This document shows positions 34,345-43,060 of a stretch of 64,000 nt of DNA, piece after piece. The translations under genes were made by a program, and so were the position numbers. Every line of letters begins with the position of its first letter. Position 1 is the first letter of the stretch. The notes beneath the pieces were generated by a model, which did not search any database, was not told the DNA's origin, and saw only the letters and a program-made list of their open reading frames with translations. Source of the DNA: Georgenia sp. M64 (GTDB lineage: Bacteria > Actinomycetota > Actinomycetes > Actinomycetales > Actinomycetaceae); contig NZ_CP145809.1 in NCBI RefSeq assembly GCF_038049925.1, positions 3,630,599 through 3,694,598 of the forward strand, given 5' to 3'.

Positions 34345-35352
34345 TCAGCCGATGGCGCGGGCCGCCTCGCGCGTGCTCTCCACCGGCCCGGTCGACCCGC
34401 GGACGACGAGGGTGGAGCGGAGGAGCTCCGACGCCGGCGGCAGGGTGACGTCAGCGAGGCGCCGCTCGAGCATCTCGGCGGCGATGGTGCCCATCGACCC
34501 ACTGCGGGCCGCGATCGTCGTCAGGCCCGGGGTGACCATGCCCTCGTCGAGGGAGTCGTCGAAGCCGGCGATGCTCAGCCGGCCCGGGACGTCGACGCCC
34601 ATCTCGCGCACCCGGGTGAGCAGGCCCCACGCGATGAGGTCGTCGAAGCCGATGACGGCGGTGCGACCGGAGTCGACGACCTTCTGTGCGGCGGCGCGGC
34701 CACCGGCGAAGGTGGGCGCGTGCGGGCCGGCGATGCGCAGGTCCACCCCGAGCCGGTCGGCGGCCGCCGTGAGGCCGGCGCGCTTCGCCCGGCCCGACCG
34801 CGAGGCGGCCGGGCCGTCGAGGTAGAGCACGGAGGTGTGACCCATGCGCGCGAGGTGGGTGAGCAGGTCGTCCATGCCCTGGGCGGCGTCGATCGCCACG
34901 CCGTCGACGCCGTCGACGAGGCGGTTGACCAGGACGGTGGGGCGGCGCTGCGCGAAGACGCGGACGTCGTCGTCCTCCAGGCGCGAGGCGATGAGGATGA
35001 GGCCGTCGACCTGCTGGCTCAGCCGCGCGACGAGCTCGGGCTCGACGGAGGGGTCCTCGCGCGAGTCGGCGAGGAACATCCCGAAGCGGCGCTCCTGCGC
35101 GACCTGGGCGATGCCGGCGACGATCGGGCCGAAGAACGGGTTGGACACGTCGGGCAGCAGCACGCCGACGTTGCCGAGCTTGCCGGTGGCCAGACCCCGG
35201 GCGGCGAGGTTGGGGCGGAAGTTGAGCGCCTCGGCCGTCTCGATGACGCGGCGCCGGGTCTCGGGGTTGACGCGCGCGGCGCCGTTGAGCGAGCGGGAGA
35301 CGGTCGCGATCGACACCCCCGCCTCGCGTGCGACGTCGTGGATGGTCGCCAT
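34345..35352 (-). CDS. LacI-family regulator of the pectin/hexuronate regulon
   Basis: This 335-residue protein has a canonical LacI helix-turn-helix (ATIHDVAREAGVSIATVSRSLNG, residues 2-24, hinge NLAARGLATG) and a PBP-like effector domain (VGVLLPDVSNPFFGPIVAGI, AVIGFDDLIAWGLL, SIAGFDDS). GAGGAGG precedes the ATG. It is divergent from altronate dehydratase, with the box TGAAAGCGCTTACG between them. Six closely related boxes stand in front of other pectin genes here, so it is the likely regulon repressor responding to a uronate intermediate. The IS110 element ends exactly at its stop codon. Confidence 0.92.
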   Translation of the reverse strand: MATIHDVAREAGVSIATVSRSLNGAARVNPETRRRVIETAEALNFRPNLAARGLATGKLGNVGVLLPDVSNPFFGPIVAGIAQVAQERRFGMFLADSREDPSVEPELVARLSQQVDGLILIASRLEDDDVRVFAQRRPTVLVNRLVDGVDGVAIDAAQGMDDLLTHLARMGHTSVLYLDGPAASRSGRAKRAGLTAAADRLGVDLRIAGPHAPTFAGGRAAAQKVVDSGRTAVIGFDDLIAWGLLTRVREMGVDVPGRLSIAGFDDSLDEGMVTPGLTTIAARSGSMGTIAAEMLERRLADVTLPPASELLRSTLVVRGSTGPVESTREAARAIG

Positions 35353-35385
35353 GGGGGTGGTCCTCCTCTCGCGGGGACGGTACGA

Positions 35386-35399
35386 TGAAAGCGCTTACG
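35386..35399. promoter_or_regulatory. Pectin-LacI operator 1 (lacI / altronate dehydratase)
   Basis: TGAAAGCGCTTACG is nested in a longer inverted repeat, GGTACG...CGTACC (35379-35410). It lies in the 100-base divergent promoter and overlaps a TACGAT -10-like element for the rightward gene. Confidence 0.75.
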
Positions 35400-35452
35400 C
35401 CTAGCGTACCGGGCCATTTGCCTCTTGGGGAGAGGTCCACGGAAAGGTTCTC

Positions 35453-37018
35453 ATGTCAGACACGCTCCGGACCACGACACCGCTTCCGCTCGCGGAGGCG
35501 ACGATCCTCCTGCGCCCCGACGACGACGTCGCGATCGCCACCCGCGACCTGCTCGCCGGCACGGTGCTCGAGCGCGAGGGCGCCGAGCCGCTCGTCGTCG
35601 CCGCGACCGTCCCGCGCGCCCACAAGCTCGCCGTGCGCGCCGCGGCCGCGGGTGGTCAGGTGCGCAAGTACGGCCAGTCGATCGGCCGCGCCACGCGGGA
35701 GATCCTCCCCGGCGAGCACGTCCACGGCCACAACCTCGCCATGGACGACGGCGAGCACGACTACGAGTTCGGCACCGCCCGGGTGACGGTGCCGCCGACG
35801 ATGCGGGGGCGGACGTTCCGCGGCTACCGCCGGGCCGACGGGCGCGTGGGCACGCGCAACTTCATCGGCGTCATCACCTCGGTCAACTGCTCGGCCAGCA
35901 CCGCGAAGATGATCGCCGACCAGTTCCGCGGCATCGGGGTCCTCGACGAGTTCGAGCACGTCGACGGCGTCATGGCCATCACCCACGGCTCGGGCTGCGG
36001 CCTCGTGCCCGACTCCAACGGCGGGCAGACCCTCCTGCGCACGCTGCGCGGGTACGCCCACCACCCGAACTTCGGCGGCCTGCTCGTCCTCGGGCTGGGC
36101 TGCGAGATGATCCCGGTGCAGTCCCTCACCGCGGGCCTCGACCTGCCCGAGGGCCTCCACGTGGAGACGATGACGATCCAGGACAGCGGCGGCGTGCGGG
36201 CCACCGTGCGCGAGGCCGTGGCGAAGATCCGCGCCATGCTGCCCGAGGTGAACCAGGCGCGCCGCGAGGACGCCGACATCTCCGAGCTCGTCCTCGGCCT
36301 GAACTGCGGCGGCTCCGACGGGTACTCCGGTATCACCGCGAACCCCGCGCTCGGCCACGCCTCGGACCTCCTCGTCGGGGCCGGCGGCACCTCGGTGCTC
36401 GCCGAGACACCGGAGGTCTACGGCGCCGAGCACCTGCTCACCCGGCGCGCGGTGAGCGAGGAGGTCGGTCGGAAGCTGCTCGACCGTATCGCGTGGTGGA
36501 AGGACTACGCCGCGGCGGGCGGTGGGACGCTGGACAACAACCCCTCCCCCGGCAACAAGGCCGGCGGGCTGACGACGATCCTCGAGAAGTCCCTCGGCGC
36601 CGTCGCCAAGGGCGGGACCGCCGAGCTCTCCGCCGTCTACGAGTACGCCGAGCCGATCGAGCGCGGCGTGGGCTTCGCGTTCATGGACACCCCCGGGTAC
36701 GACCCGGTCTCGGTCACCGGGCTGGTGGCGGGTGGCGCGACGGTCGTCTGCTTCACCACCGGGCGCGGCTCGGTGCTGGGCTCCAAGCCGGCGCCGACGA
36801 TCAAGCTCGCCACCAACACCGAGATGTACGAGCGCATGCACGAGGACATGGACCTCAACTGCGGGCGCATCGTCGACGGGACCGCGACGCTGACCGAGGT
36901 CGGCGAGGAGATCTTCGAGAAGATCATCGCGGTGGCGTCCGGGGAGGCGTCGGTGAGCGAGGAGCTCGACCTCGGCCAGGAGGAGTTCGTGCCGTGGCAG
37001 CTGGGGGCCGTGACCTGA
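35453..37018 (+). CDS. uxaA: Altronate dehydratase (UxaA/GarD family)
   Basis: This 521-residue enzyme converts altronate to 2-keto-3-deoxygluconate in galacturonate breakdown. It joins an N-terminal SAF-like domain (about residues 10-110, GEHVHGHNLAMDDGEHDYEFG) to the large UxaA/GarD catalytic domain with FRGYRRADGRVGTRNFIGVITSVNCSAS, ITHGSGCGLV, LGLGCEMIPV, LGLNCGGSDGYSGITANPALG and NNPSPGNKAGGLTTILEKS. The cysteine and histidine residues of these motifs bind the metal. GGAAAGG lies five bases before the ATG. It is transcribed divergently from lacI under operator 1. A closely related galactarate dehydratase role is possible, but the length and the partner enzymes favour altronate. Confidence 0.9.
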   Translation: MSDTLRTTTPLPLAEATILLRPDDDVAIATRDLLAGTVLEREGAEPLVVAATVPRAHKLAVRAAAAGGQVRKYGQSIGRATREILPGEHVHGHNLAMDDGEHDYEFGTARVTVPPTMRGRTFRGYRRADGRVGTRNFIGVITSVNCSASTAKMIADQFRGIGVLDEFEHVDGVMAITHGSGCGLVPDSNGGQTLLRTLRGYAHHPNFGGLLVLGLGCEMIPVQSLTAGLDLPEGLHVETMTIQDSGGVRATVREAVAKIRAMLPEVNQARREDADISELVLGLNCGGSDGYSGITANPALGHASDLLVGAGGTSVLAETPEVYGAEHLLTRRAVSEEVGRKLLDRIAWWKDYAAAGGGTLDNNPSPGNKAGGLTTILEKSLGAVAKGGTAELSAVYEYAEPIERGVGFAFMDTPGYDPVSVTGLVAGGATVVCFTTGRGSVLGSKPAPTIKLATNTEMYERMHEDMDLNCGRIVDGTATLTEVGEEIFEKIIAVASGEASVSEELDLGQEEFVPWQLGAVT

Positions 37019-37088
37019 CCGGCACCGCGAGCGATCACCCCGTCGCCGAGCGAGAGCGGTGTCGCCGAGTGAGAGTGGTGTGCGGGGA

Positions 37089-37547
37089 TCATTCGGCAAC
37101 AGAGGGATCGTTCGTGGCGAGACCGCCGAAGCGGCGCACGAACCGCCGCTGCCCGGCTGTCTCGACGGCGCGGCGGGCGTAGCGCTCCCGCACGAAGGCG
37201 ACGGCCTCGCCCGGCGGGACGCCGTCGAGGACTGCCAGGCAGGCCAGGGCGGTACCGGTGCGCCCGAGGCCGCCGGCGCACGCGATCTCCACGCGCTCCG
37301 TGGCTGCCCGCTGCCACGCCTCGCGCAGGGCGTCCGCCACCGCTCCGGGATCGGCGGGAAGCCGGAAGTCGGGCCAGCGCAGCCACCGGCTCTCCCACTG
37401 CGCGGGCGCGACCGGTCGCGCGGCGAGGTAGAGCGCGAACTGAGGCGGCGGGCCGGGCGGCAGCGCGCGCAACGACCGGCCCCGGACGAGCCTGCCCGAC
37501 GGCAGGGCAAGCACCCCTGCCCCACCGGGTTCCCACGCTGCGCCCAC
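37089..37547 (-). CDS. Small protein-tyrosine-phosphatase-like protein
   Basis: This 152-residue protein contains the cysteine phosphatase loop CAGGLGRTGT (Cys90, Arg96), followed by ALACLAVLDGVPPGEAVAFVRERY. This identifies the dual-specificity / PTP-like fold with an unusual N-terminal half. The general-acid Asp is not obvious; WPDF near residue 58-61 is a candidate. GTG 37547 starts five bases after the stop of the acetyltransferase gene, so the phosphatase, acetyltransferase and antitoxin genes form a leftward operon. Substrate unknown. Confidence 0.75.
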   Translation of the reverse strand: MGAAWEPGGAGVLALPSGRLVRGRSLRALPPGPPPQFALYLAARPVAPAQWESRWLRWPDFRLPADPGAVADALREAWQRAATERVEIACAGGLGRTGTALACLAVLDGVPPGEAVAFVRERYARRAVETAGQRRFVRRFGGLATNDPSVAE

Positions 37548-37551
37548 GTCC

Positions 37552-38088
37552 TCACAACCTCTTCGAGCGCCGGAGCACGTCGGCAACCGTCGCCACCTTG
37601 ATGACGAGCCGATCACTTCCGCCGATTCGCGTGAAGCCGTGGTGCTCGTAGAAGGCACGCGCCATCTCGTCGATCGCGTCCACGACGACCAGCCTGCCGC
37701 CGCCGAGCTCGGCGGCCTCGACGACCAGCTCGAGAGCGTCGAGGAGGAGCTCGGCACCAAGGCCTCGACCCTGGAGCTCCAGGTCGACGGCCAGCCTGGC
37801 AACCAGGTACGCCGGCACAGAGGTGTACCCCGCCGACATCGACCGCGAGAGTCCGTCCGCCCGGTTCAGCTGCGTGGGAGCGACGGCGTAGTAGGCCCTG
37901 ACCGACAGGCTTCCCCGCACGGTCCACACGTGGGTCCGGGCGGTGCCCGCCCGCTGTGCCCGGAGTGCCTGCTCCCGGAGCCACAGGTCGAGCGAGGTGC
38001 GACCGCATGTGAAGTCGTCGAGTCGGTGCTCCGGCGACAGTGGTTCTGACAGGAAGTGCTGCTCGTCAGACCGACGCGGCCGGTTCAT
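37552..38088 (-). CDS. GNAT acetyltransferase, TacT-like toxin
   Basis: This 178-residue GNAT-fold protein has the acetyl-CoA loop in LAVDLELQGRGLGAELLLDAL and the C-terminal RAFYEHHGFTRIGGSD. It is paired by an ATGA overlap with an upstream DUF1778 antitoxin. GNAT toxins of this pairing acetylate aminoacyl-tRNA and stop translation. The N-terminal FTCGRTSLDLWLREQALRAQ is typical of TacT proteins. Confidence 0.87.
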   Translation of the reverse strand: MNRPRRSDEQHFLSEPLSPEHRLDDFTCGRTSLDLWLREQALRAQRAGTARTHVWTVRGSLSVRAYYAVAPTQLNRADGLSRSMSAGYTSVPAYLVARLAVDLELQGRGLGAELLLDALELVVEAAELGGGRLVVVDAIDEMARAFYEHHGFTRIGGSDRLVIKVATVADVLRRSKRL

Positions 38089-38354
38089 GCACGGTCGAAC
38101 CGACGACGCCGTGCTGCCGCCCGTGCCAGGGCGGGTGCCTGATCAGCGCGCTCCAGAGTCTCCATCAAGGCGTCGAACTGCTCGGCCGGCATGAGCGTGA
38201 CGTCCGCCCGGGCAAGCACCCGGCCCGCCTCCGCACGGGCGGCCCGCGTCACGAAGGTCGACACCGGCTCGCGCGACAGCGAGGCGGCGCGACTGAGCAG
38301 CGCGCTCGTCTCCTCGTCGACGCGCATCTCCAGCCGCTTGCTCTTCGTCGCCAT
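38085..38354 (-). CDS. DUF1778 (TacA-like) antitoxin
   Basis: This 89-residue protein has an N-terminal ribbon-helix-helix (SKRLEMRVDEETSALLSRAASLS) and a C-terminal segment that would wrap the toxin (LMPAEQFDALMETLE). ATG 38354 has GGAGG seven bases upstream. The stop overlaps the GNAT toxin start. It likely represses the pair. Confidence 0.87.
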   Translation of the reverse strand: MATKSKRLEMRVDEETSALLSRAASLSREPVSTFVTRAARAEAGRVLARADVTLMPAEQFDALMETLERADQAPALARAAARRRRFDRA

Positions 38355-38465
38355 CTCCACGCCTCCGGCACCAACTGTACGGGAGTTGTACGGCACCTCT
38401 CCAGAGGGTGTGGATCACGAGGTCGCGGGCGCTTCTGAATGGCGGCCCCTGAGGTGGCGACGGGG

Positions 38466-40058
38466 TCAGGGCCGGCGTGCGCTGCCCACCCGCTCCGCCT
38501 GGAGATCGGCCACCTGCTCGCGCACGGCGGCGCGGAAGGCGTCGTCGCCGGCGAGGTCGGCCGGGAAGATCTCGCCCAGGTCGAGCAACCGGTCCGCGAG
38601 GCCACTGCTCGCAGCGCCACCGGCCGAGCCACCTGCCCCACCAGCAGAGCCACTCGCGGTCCCGTCGGCACGGCCACCACTTGCGCCGGAGTCACCCGAC
38701 GCCGCAGCCTGCAGCCGGCCGGCGAGCGGGTCGTCGAGCACGAGGTCGCCGTCGGCGGTCCGACTCACGAACACCATCCACGACGCCACCGCCCTGGCCA
38801 CCTGGTGCGGCACGGCGCCGCCGGCGAGCCGGTCGGTCGCGGTGCCGAGGAGGCGCACGGGGAGCTTCTGCGAGCCGTCCATCGCCACCTGGATAGTCGT
38901 GTGCCCCGTGGCCGGGTTGGCGAAGCGCTCGAGCACCGAGTCGCGGTAGGCGGACAGGTCGAGCCCGGGCGGCGCGGCGAGCGTGGGGATGACGTCGTCG
39001 TCGATGAACGCGGTGACGTCGGCGAGGAGCCGCGGGTCGCCGACCGCCTCGGCGATGGTCCGGTGGCCGAGCACGGCGCCGCGGTAGGCGAGGTAGGAGT
39101 GCGAGCCGTTGAGGATGCGCAGCTTCGCGTCCTCGTAGGGGGCGACGTCGTCGGTGAGCGTCGCCCCGGCCCGCTCCCACGCCGGCCGGGGGCCGGCGAA
39201 GCGGTCCTCGATCACCCACTGGGTGAACGGCTCGGCCACGACCAGGCCGTGGTCCTCGACCCCGGAGATCGCCTGCGCCTCGGCGCGGTGCTCGGCGGTG
39301 GTGGCCGGCACGATCCGGTCGACCATCGTGGAGGGAAAAGTGACGTGGGTCCGCACCCAGGCGGCGACCTCCTCGGCGCGCGGGGCGTCGGCGGCCGTGT
39401 GGAAGTCGGCCACGAGGCCCTCGAGCATGGCGCCGTTGTGGACGATGTTGTCGCAGATGACCACGGTCATCGGCCCGGCGTCGTGCAGCGCCCGGCGGGC
39501 CAGACCCCGGGCGAGCATCCCGATGGCCGAGCGAGCGGCGGCGTCCTCGGCCCGCCCGGTGCGCAGCTCGGCGGACAGGGCGGCGAGGTCGGCGCGGACG
39601 TCGTCGTCGGCCAGGTCGAGCCGGCCCCCGGCACGCCGGTAGCCCTTCTCGGTGACGGTCAGGGTGACGACGTGCGTCGTCGGGGCGGCGAGCCGGTCGA
39701 GGACGGCGCCGGTCTGCTCCCCCGGGAAGGAGACGTCGCGCAGCGCACCGATGACCCGCATGGACGCCGTCGGGGCGCCGCCGTGGTCGAGGCCCTTGGT
39801 GAGCACCCCGTAGAGCCCGTCCTGGGGGGCGAGCTGCTCCGCCACCCGGGGCGAGCGCTGGGTGACGGCGTGGATGCCCCAGGTGGTCTCACCCGCGGCA
39901 GCCATGGCGTCCTCGGTGTAGACGGCCTGGTGGGCACGGTGGAAGGCACCGACCCCGAGGTGGACGGCACCGACGCTGACCTCCCGCGGGTCGACGGCGG
40001 GGCGGGCGACCGCCGCGGGCAGCCGGTCGAGGGTGGTGAGGTTCAGTCGCGCGGTCAT
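38466..40058 (-). CDS. Mannitol-dehydrogenase-family hexuronate reductase (UxuB/UxaB type)
   Basis: This 530-residue long-chain polyol dehydrogenase interconverts a ketohexuronate and the hexonate with NAD(H). Signatures are VHLGVGAFHRAHQAVYTEDAM, TLTVTEKGYR, VVICDNIVHNGAML, TFPSTMVDRIVPAT and KLRILNGSHSYLAYRGAVLGH, where Lys and Asn/His form the active site. Context with UxaC and UxaA argues for tagaturonate reduction to altronate, while the sequence type is close to fructuronate reductase. Residues about 452-485 are a Gly/Ser/Ala-rich insert inside the conserved C-terminal domain. The ATG at 40058 has GGAG eight bases upstream. It is divergent from uxaC, with operator 2 in between. Confidence 0.9.
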   Translation of the reverse strand: MTARLNLTTLDRLPAAVARPAVDPREVSVGAVHLGVGAFHRAHQAVYTEDAMAAAGETTWGIHAVTQRSPRVAEQLAPQDGLYGVLTKGLDHGGAPTASMRVIGALRDVSFPGEQTGAVLDRLAAPTTHVVTLTVTEKGYRRAGGRLDLADDDVRADLAALSAELRTGRAEDAAARSAIGMLARGLARRALHDAGPMTVVICDNIVHNGAMLEGLVADFHTAADAPRAEEVAAWVRTHVTFPSTMVDRIVPATTAEHRAEAQAISGVEDHGLVVAEPFTQWVIEDRFAGPRPAWERAGATLTDDVAPYEDAKLRILNGSHSYLAYRGAVLGHRTIAEAVGDPRLLADVTAFIDDDVIPTLAAPPGLDLSAYRDSVLERFANPATGHTTIQVAMDGSQKLPVRLLGTATDRLAGGAVPHQVARAVASWMVFVSRTADGDLVLDDPLAGRLQAAASGDSGASGGRADGTASGSAGGAGGSAGGAASSGLADRLLDLGEIFPADLAGDDAFRAAVREQVADLQAERVGSARRP

Positions 40059-40153
40059 GGCGGAGAGCTCCGTCTGGTCGTCGGGTGCGGACCCGGCCCG
40101 GGGTACCCCTTCGGTGGGGCCGCCCGTTGCTGGTACGTTGGGCAAGTCACGCG

Positions 40154-40167
40154 TGCAAGCGCTTACA
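40154..40167. promoter_or_regulatory. Pectin-LacI operator 2 (reductase / uxaC)
   Basis: TGCAAGCGCTTACA, in the 157-base divergent region, is close to the other boxes of the set, with the fixed core AAGCGCTT. Confidence 0.72.
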
Positions 40168-40215
40168 TGCTAGCGCCGGCGCCGCTGTTGCCGCCAGACC
40201 CGAGGAGCACTTCGC

Positions 40216-41643
40216 ATGACCGAGCACTGGACCCTGCACCCCGACCGAGCCCTGCCCGCCGGCGAGCTGAGGCCGATCGCGCGGGAGATCTACAGCCACA
40301 CGGCGCCCCTGCCGCTCGTGTCCATGCACGGGCACGTCGACGCCGCCGTCTTCGCCGAGGACCAGGCGTTCCCCGACCCCGCACAGCTTCTCGTCGTCCC
40401 GGACCACTACCTCGTGCGCATGCTCGTCTCGCAGGGCATGACGGTGGCCGACATGGGCGTCCGGCCGGTGACGGCGGACCCGGGAGTCACGGTCGAGACG
40501 GACGCCCGCACGATCTGGAAGCGCTTCTGCGATCACTGGCACCTCTTCCGCGGCACGCCGACGCGGTACTGGCTCGAGCACGAGCTCGTCGAGGTCTTCG
40601 GGGTGACGCAGCGCCCCTCCGCCGAGACCGCCGACGCGCTCTTCGACGAGCTGAGCGAGCGCATCGCCAGCCCGGCGTTCCGGCCGCGCGCGCTGTTCGA
40701 GCGGTTCAACCTCGAGATCCTCGCGACGACGGACCCGGCCACCTCCGAGCTGCCGCACCACGCGGCGCTCGCCGACGAGGGCTGGGGCGACCGGATCGTC
40801 CCCACGTTCCGGCCCGACCCGCTGCTGCACGTGACCCGGCCGGACTGGACCGGGCTCGTCGACGAGCTCAGCGCCGTCTCCGGCGTCGACGCCTCGGACT
40901 ACGCCGGCTACCTCGCCGCCCTGCGCCAGCGCCGGCGGGCGTTCGTCGCCGCCGGTGCCCGCGCCACCGACCACGGCCACCTCTCGGCCGACACCACCGA
41001 GCTGTCGGCGGAGGAGGCTGCGCGGATGTTCGCCGCGGCACGCCGCGGGGACGCCACCGACGCCGAGGCCCAGGCCTTCAGCGGGCACATGCTCTTCGAG
41101 ATGGCGCGGATGTCCACCGAGGACGGCCTGGTCATGCAGCTCCACCCCGGCTCGCTGCGCGACCACGACGCCGCCGTCGCCGCCACGTTCGGCCCCGACA
41201 AGGGCTATGACATCCCGGTTTCGACCGAGTACACGCGGTCGCTGCGGCCGGTGCTCGAGGCGTTCGGGCACCACCCGAGCTTCGGGCTCATCGTCTTCAC
41301 CCTCGACGAGACGACGTTCTCGCGCGAGCTCGCCCCGCTGGCCGGGGTCTACCCGGCGATGCGGCTCGGGGCGCCGTGGTGGTTCCTCGACTCCCCCGAC
41401 GGCATGCGCCGCTACCGCGAGGCCGTGACCGAGACGGCCGGGTTCTACAACACGACAGGGTTCGTCGACGACACCCGCGCCTACGCCTCCATCCCCGCCA
41501 GGCACGACCTCGCCCGGCGCATCGACGCCGGCTACCTCGCCCGGCTCGTCGCCGAGCACCGGATCGACCTCGACGAGGCCGTCGAGACTGCCGTCGACCT
41601 CGCGTACCACCTGCCGAAGGCGGCGTACCCGGCGCTGCGGTGA
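40216..41643 (+). CDS. uxaC: Glucuronate/galacturonate isomerase
   Basis: This 475-residue amidohydrolase-superfamily uronate isomerase converts D-galacturonate to tagaturonate and D-glucuronate to fructuronate. It begins with the metal site VSMHGHVDAAVF. Other signatures are WKRFCDHWHLFRGTPTRYWLEHELVEVFGV, LEILATTDPATSELPHH, MQLHPGSLRDHD and APWWFLDSPDGMRRYREAVTETAGFYNTTGFVDDTRAY. GGAG lies eight bases before the ATG. It is divergent from the hexuronate reductase under operator 2. It starts the intracellular route from pectin monomers to 2-keto-3-deoxygluconate. Confidence 0.94.
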   Translation: MTEHWTLHPDRALPAGELRPIAREIYSHTAPLPLVSMHGHVDAAVFAEDQAFPDPAQLLVVPDHYLVRMLVSQGMTVADMGVRPVTADPGVTVETDARTIWKRFCDHWHLFRGTPTRYWLEHELVEVFGVTQRPSAETADALFDELSERIASPAFRPRALFERFNLEILATTDPATSELPHHAALADEGWGDRIVPTFRPDPLLHVTRPDWTGLVDELSAVSGVDASDYAGYLAALRQRRRAFVAAGARATDHGHLSADTTELSAEEAARMFAAARRGDATDAEAQAFSGHMLFEMARMSTEDGLVMQLHPGSLRDHDAAVAATFGPDKGYDIPVSTEYTRSLRPVLEAFGHHPSFGLIVFTLDETTFSRELAPLAGVYPAMRLGAPWWFLDSPDGMRRYREAVTETAGFYNTTGFVDDTRAYASIPARHDLARRIDAGYLARLVAEHRIDLDEAVETAVDLAYHLPKAAYPALR

Positions 41644-41727
41644 CGCCGGGCTCCCGTGCTGCCGCGGGCTGGCGCCCGGTCTGCCGCTAGGTCGGCCGGG
41701 TCGCCGGGGTCAGCCAGCTCGCCGGCG

Positions 41728-42897
41728 TCAGCCGGCGAGGGAGCGCTCGAGGAACGCGCCGACGCGCTCCTGCGCACCCACGCTGAACACGTGACCGCCG
41801 GGGAGGATCGCCTCCTCGAGTGAGCCGGCCGCCCCCGGGAACCGCTCCCGCAGCTCGGCGTGGGCGGCGCGGACGCCGTCGGGCGGGAAGAGCTCGTCGC
41901 CGTCGAAGGACAGCACGAGCAGGTCGTGCGCGCCCCGCGCGGCAGCGATCTCCGGCAGCCCCGTGCGGTGCAGCAGGCCAGGCGTGGCCAGCAGCCACGA
42001 GTGGGCGTCCGCGAAGGCCGGGAACAGGGCCGCCGTCGTCGTCATCATGGCGACGACGGCGCTCGCGCGGACCTGCGGGTCAAGCGCCGCAAGCGTGGCG
42101 GCGCGGCCCCCGCCGCCGGAGAAGCCGGCCGCGCCCGTGCGCGCCGGGTCGACGCCCGGCAGGGCGCGCAGGACTGATGCGGCGACGAGGTCGTCGTGGG
42201 CCACCATGCCCGCGAACGAGGTCCCGAGGAGGCCCGCGGCCTTGGCGACGACGTGCTCGTGGAGGCCCGCGGCGACGTCGTAGGCCGCGTCGTCGGGCTG
42301 ACCAGCCTCGGCCACCGCGGTCGCGGCACCGGCGCGGTCGGGGTCGGTCGGGGCGTCCGCCCCGGCGAGGGCCGCCACAGCCAGGGAGCCCTGCGCGGCG
42401 ATGCTGGCCGGCGGCGGGTCGAGGACGAAGCGCCGCGAGCCCCACCCGAAGGTGTCGTGGGCGAGCACGACGAACCCGCGCCGGGCGAGGTCCTCGGCGA
42501 ACGCCCGGCCCTCGTAGAGGTCGCGGCGGAGCTGCTCGGCGACGGCGGTGGGTTCGGGCGTCCGGACCAGCCGTTCCGCGCCGACCGACTTCACGCCCGC
42601 GTGGCAGTGGAGGAGCAGGACGCCGGGCAGGGGCCCGTCCGCGCGGGCCGGCCGGACGGTCCAGGCGCGGGTGGGTGGGCCGACGCCGGTGGACCACTCG
42701 AGCTCGGCGACCGTCACGCCGTCGCGGTCCCACTCCCGCACGGTGCGCACCACCGGAGCGGGACCGGGCGCGGGGACACCGAGAGCGGCGGCGAGGCGGG
42801 TGGTGAGGGCGTCGCCGTCGAGCAGCCGCCGGCCGGTGAGCCAGGCCGGCCAGTCCTCGTAGCCGCCGATCGCGCTCGGCCTGGCCGTCATCGTCAC
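41728..42897 (-). CDS. Alpha/beta-hydrolase esterase (dienelactone-hydrolase / acetyl-esterase-like)
   Basis: This 389-residue cytoplasmic alpha/beta hydrolase has the nucleophile elbow GFSGGGGR (Ser in the second third), the acid residue in LVLSFDGDELFPPDG and His in LPGGHVFSVG. The strand-3 region LPGVLLLHCHAGVKSVG and RRGFVVLAHDTFGWGSRRF is typical of large-cap acetyl-esterase-type proteins in carbohydrate loci. GTG 42897 has GAGGAG five bases upstream; an ATG two codons later is the alternative. Placed between uxaC and pectinesterase, it may remove acetyl or methyl esters from imported galacturonides. Substrate inferred. Confidence 0.78.
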   Translation of the reverse strand: MTMTARPSAIGGYEDWPAWLTGRRLLDGDALTTRLAAALGVPAPGPAPVVRTVREWDRDGVTVAELEWSTGVGPPTRAWTVRPARADGPLPGVLLLHCHAGVKSVGAERLVRTPEPTAVAEQLRRDLYEGRAFAEDLARRGFVVLAHDTFGWGSRRFVLDPPPASIAAQGSLAVAALAGADAPTDPDRAGAATAVAEAGQPDDAAYDVAAGLHEHVVAKAAGLLGTSFAGMVAHDDLVAASVLRALPGVDPARTGAAGFSGGGGRAATLAALDPQVRASAVVAMMTTTAALFPAFADAHSWLLATPGLLHRTGLPEIAAARGAHDLLVLSFDGDELFPPDGVRAAHAELRERFPGAAGSLEEAILPGGHVFSVGAQERVGAFLERSLAG

Positions 42898-42969
42898 GAG
42901 CACTCCTCGGTGGTGGGCGTCGGGCGTCACGATGTCACGATCCCGGGACAGCGCGGCGCCCGACCCAGA

Positions 42970-43000
42970 CTGCCCGCCGCGAACGTGTCGCGGCGGGCAG
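42970..43000. terminator. Terminator after the pectate lyase / pectinesterase operon
   Basis: CTGCCCGCCGCGA (42970-42982) pairs perfectly with TCGCGGCGGGCAG (42988-43000) around five bases. An outer GACCC / GGGTC extends the stem. It lies about 60 bases past the leftward pectinesterase stop. Confidence 0.8.
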
Positions 43001-43060
43001 CGGGTCGGCCTGCGTTCGACGTGACCGGGCTCGCGGGCGGGCGCCGGCACGTCACACCCC

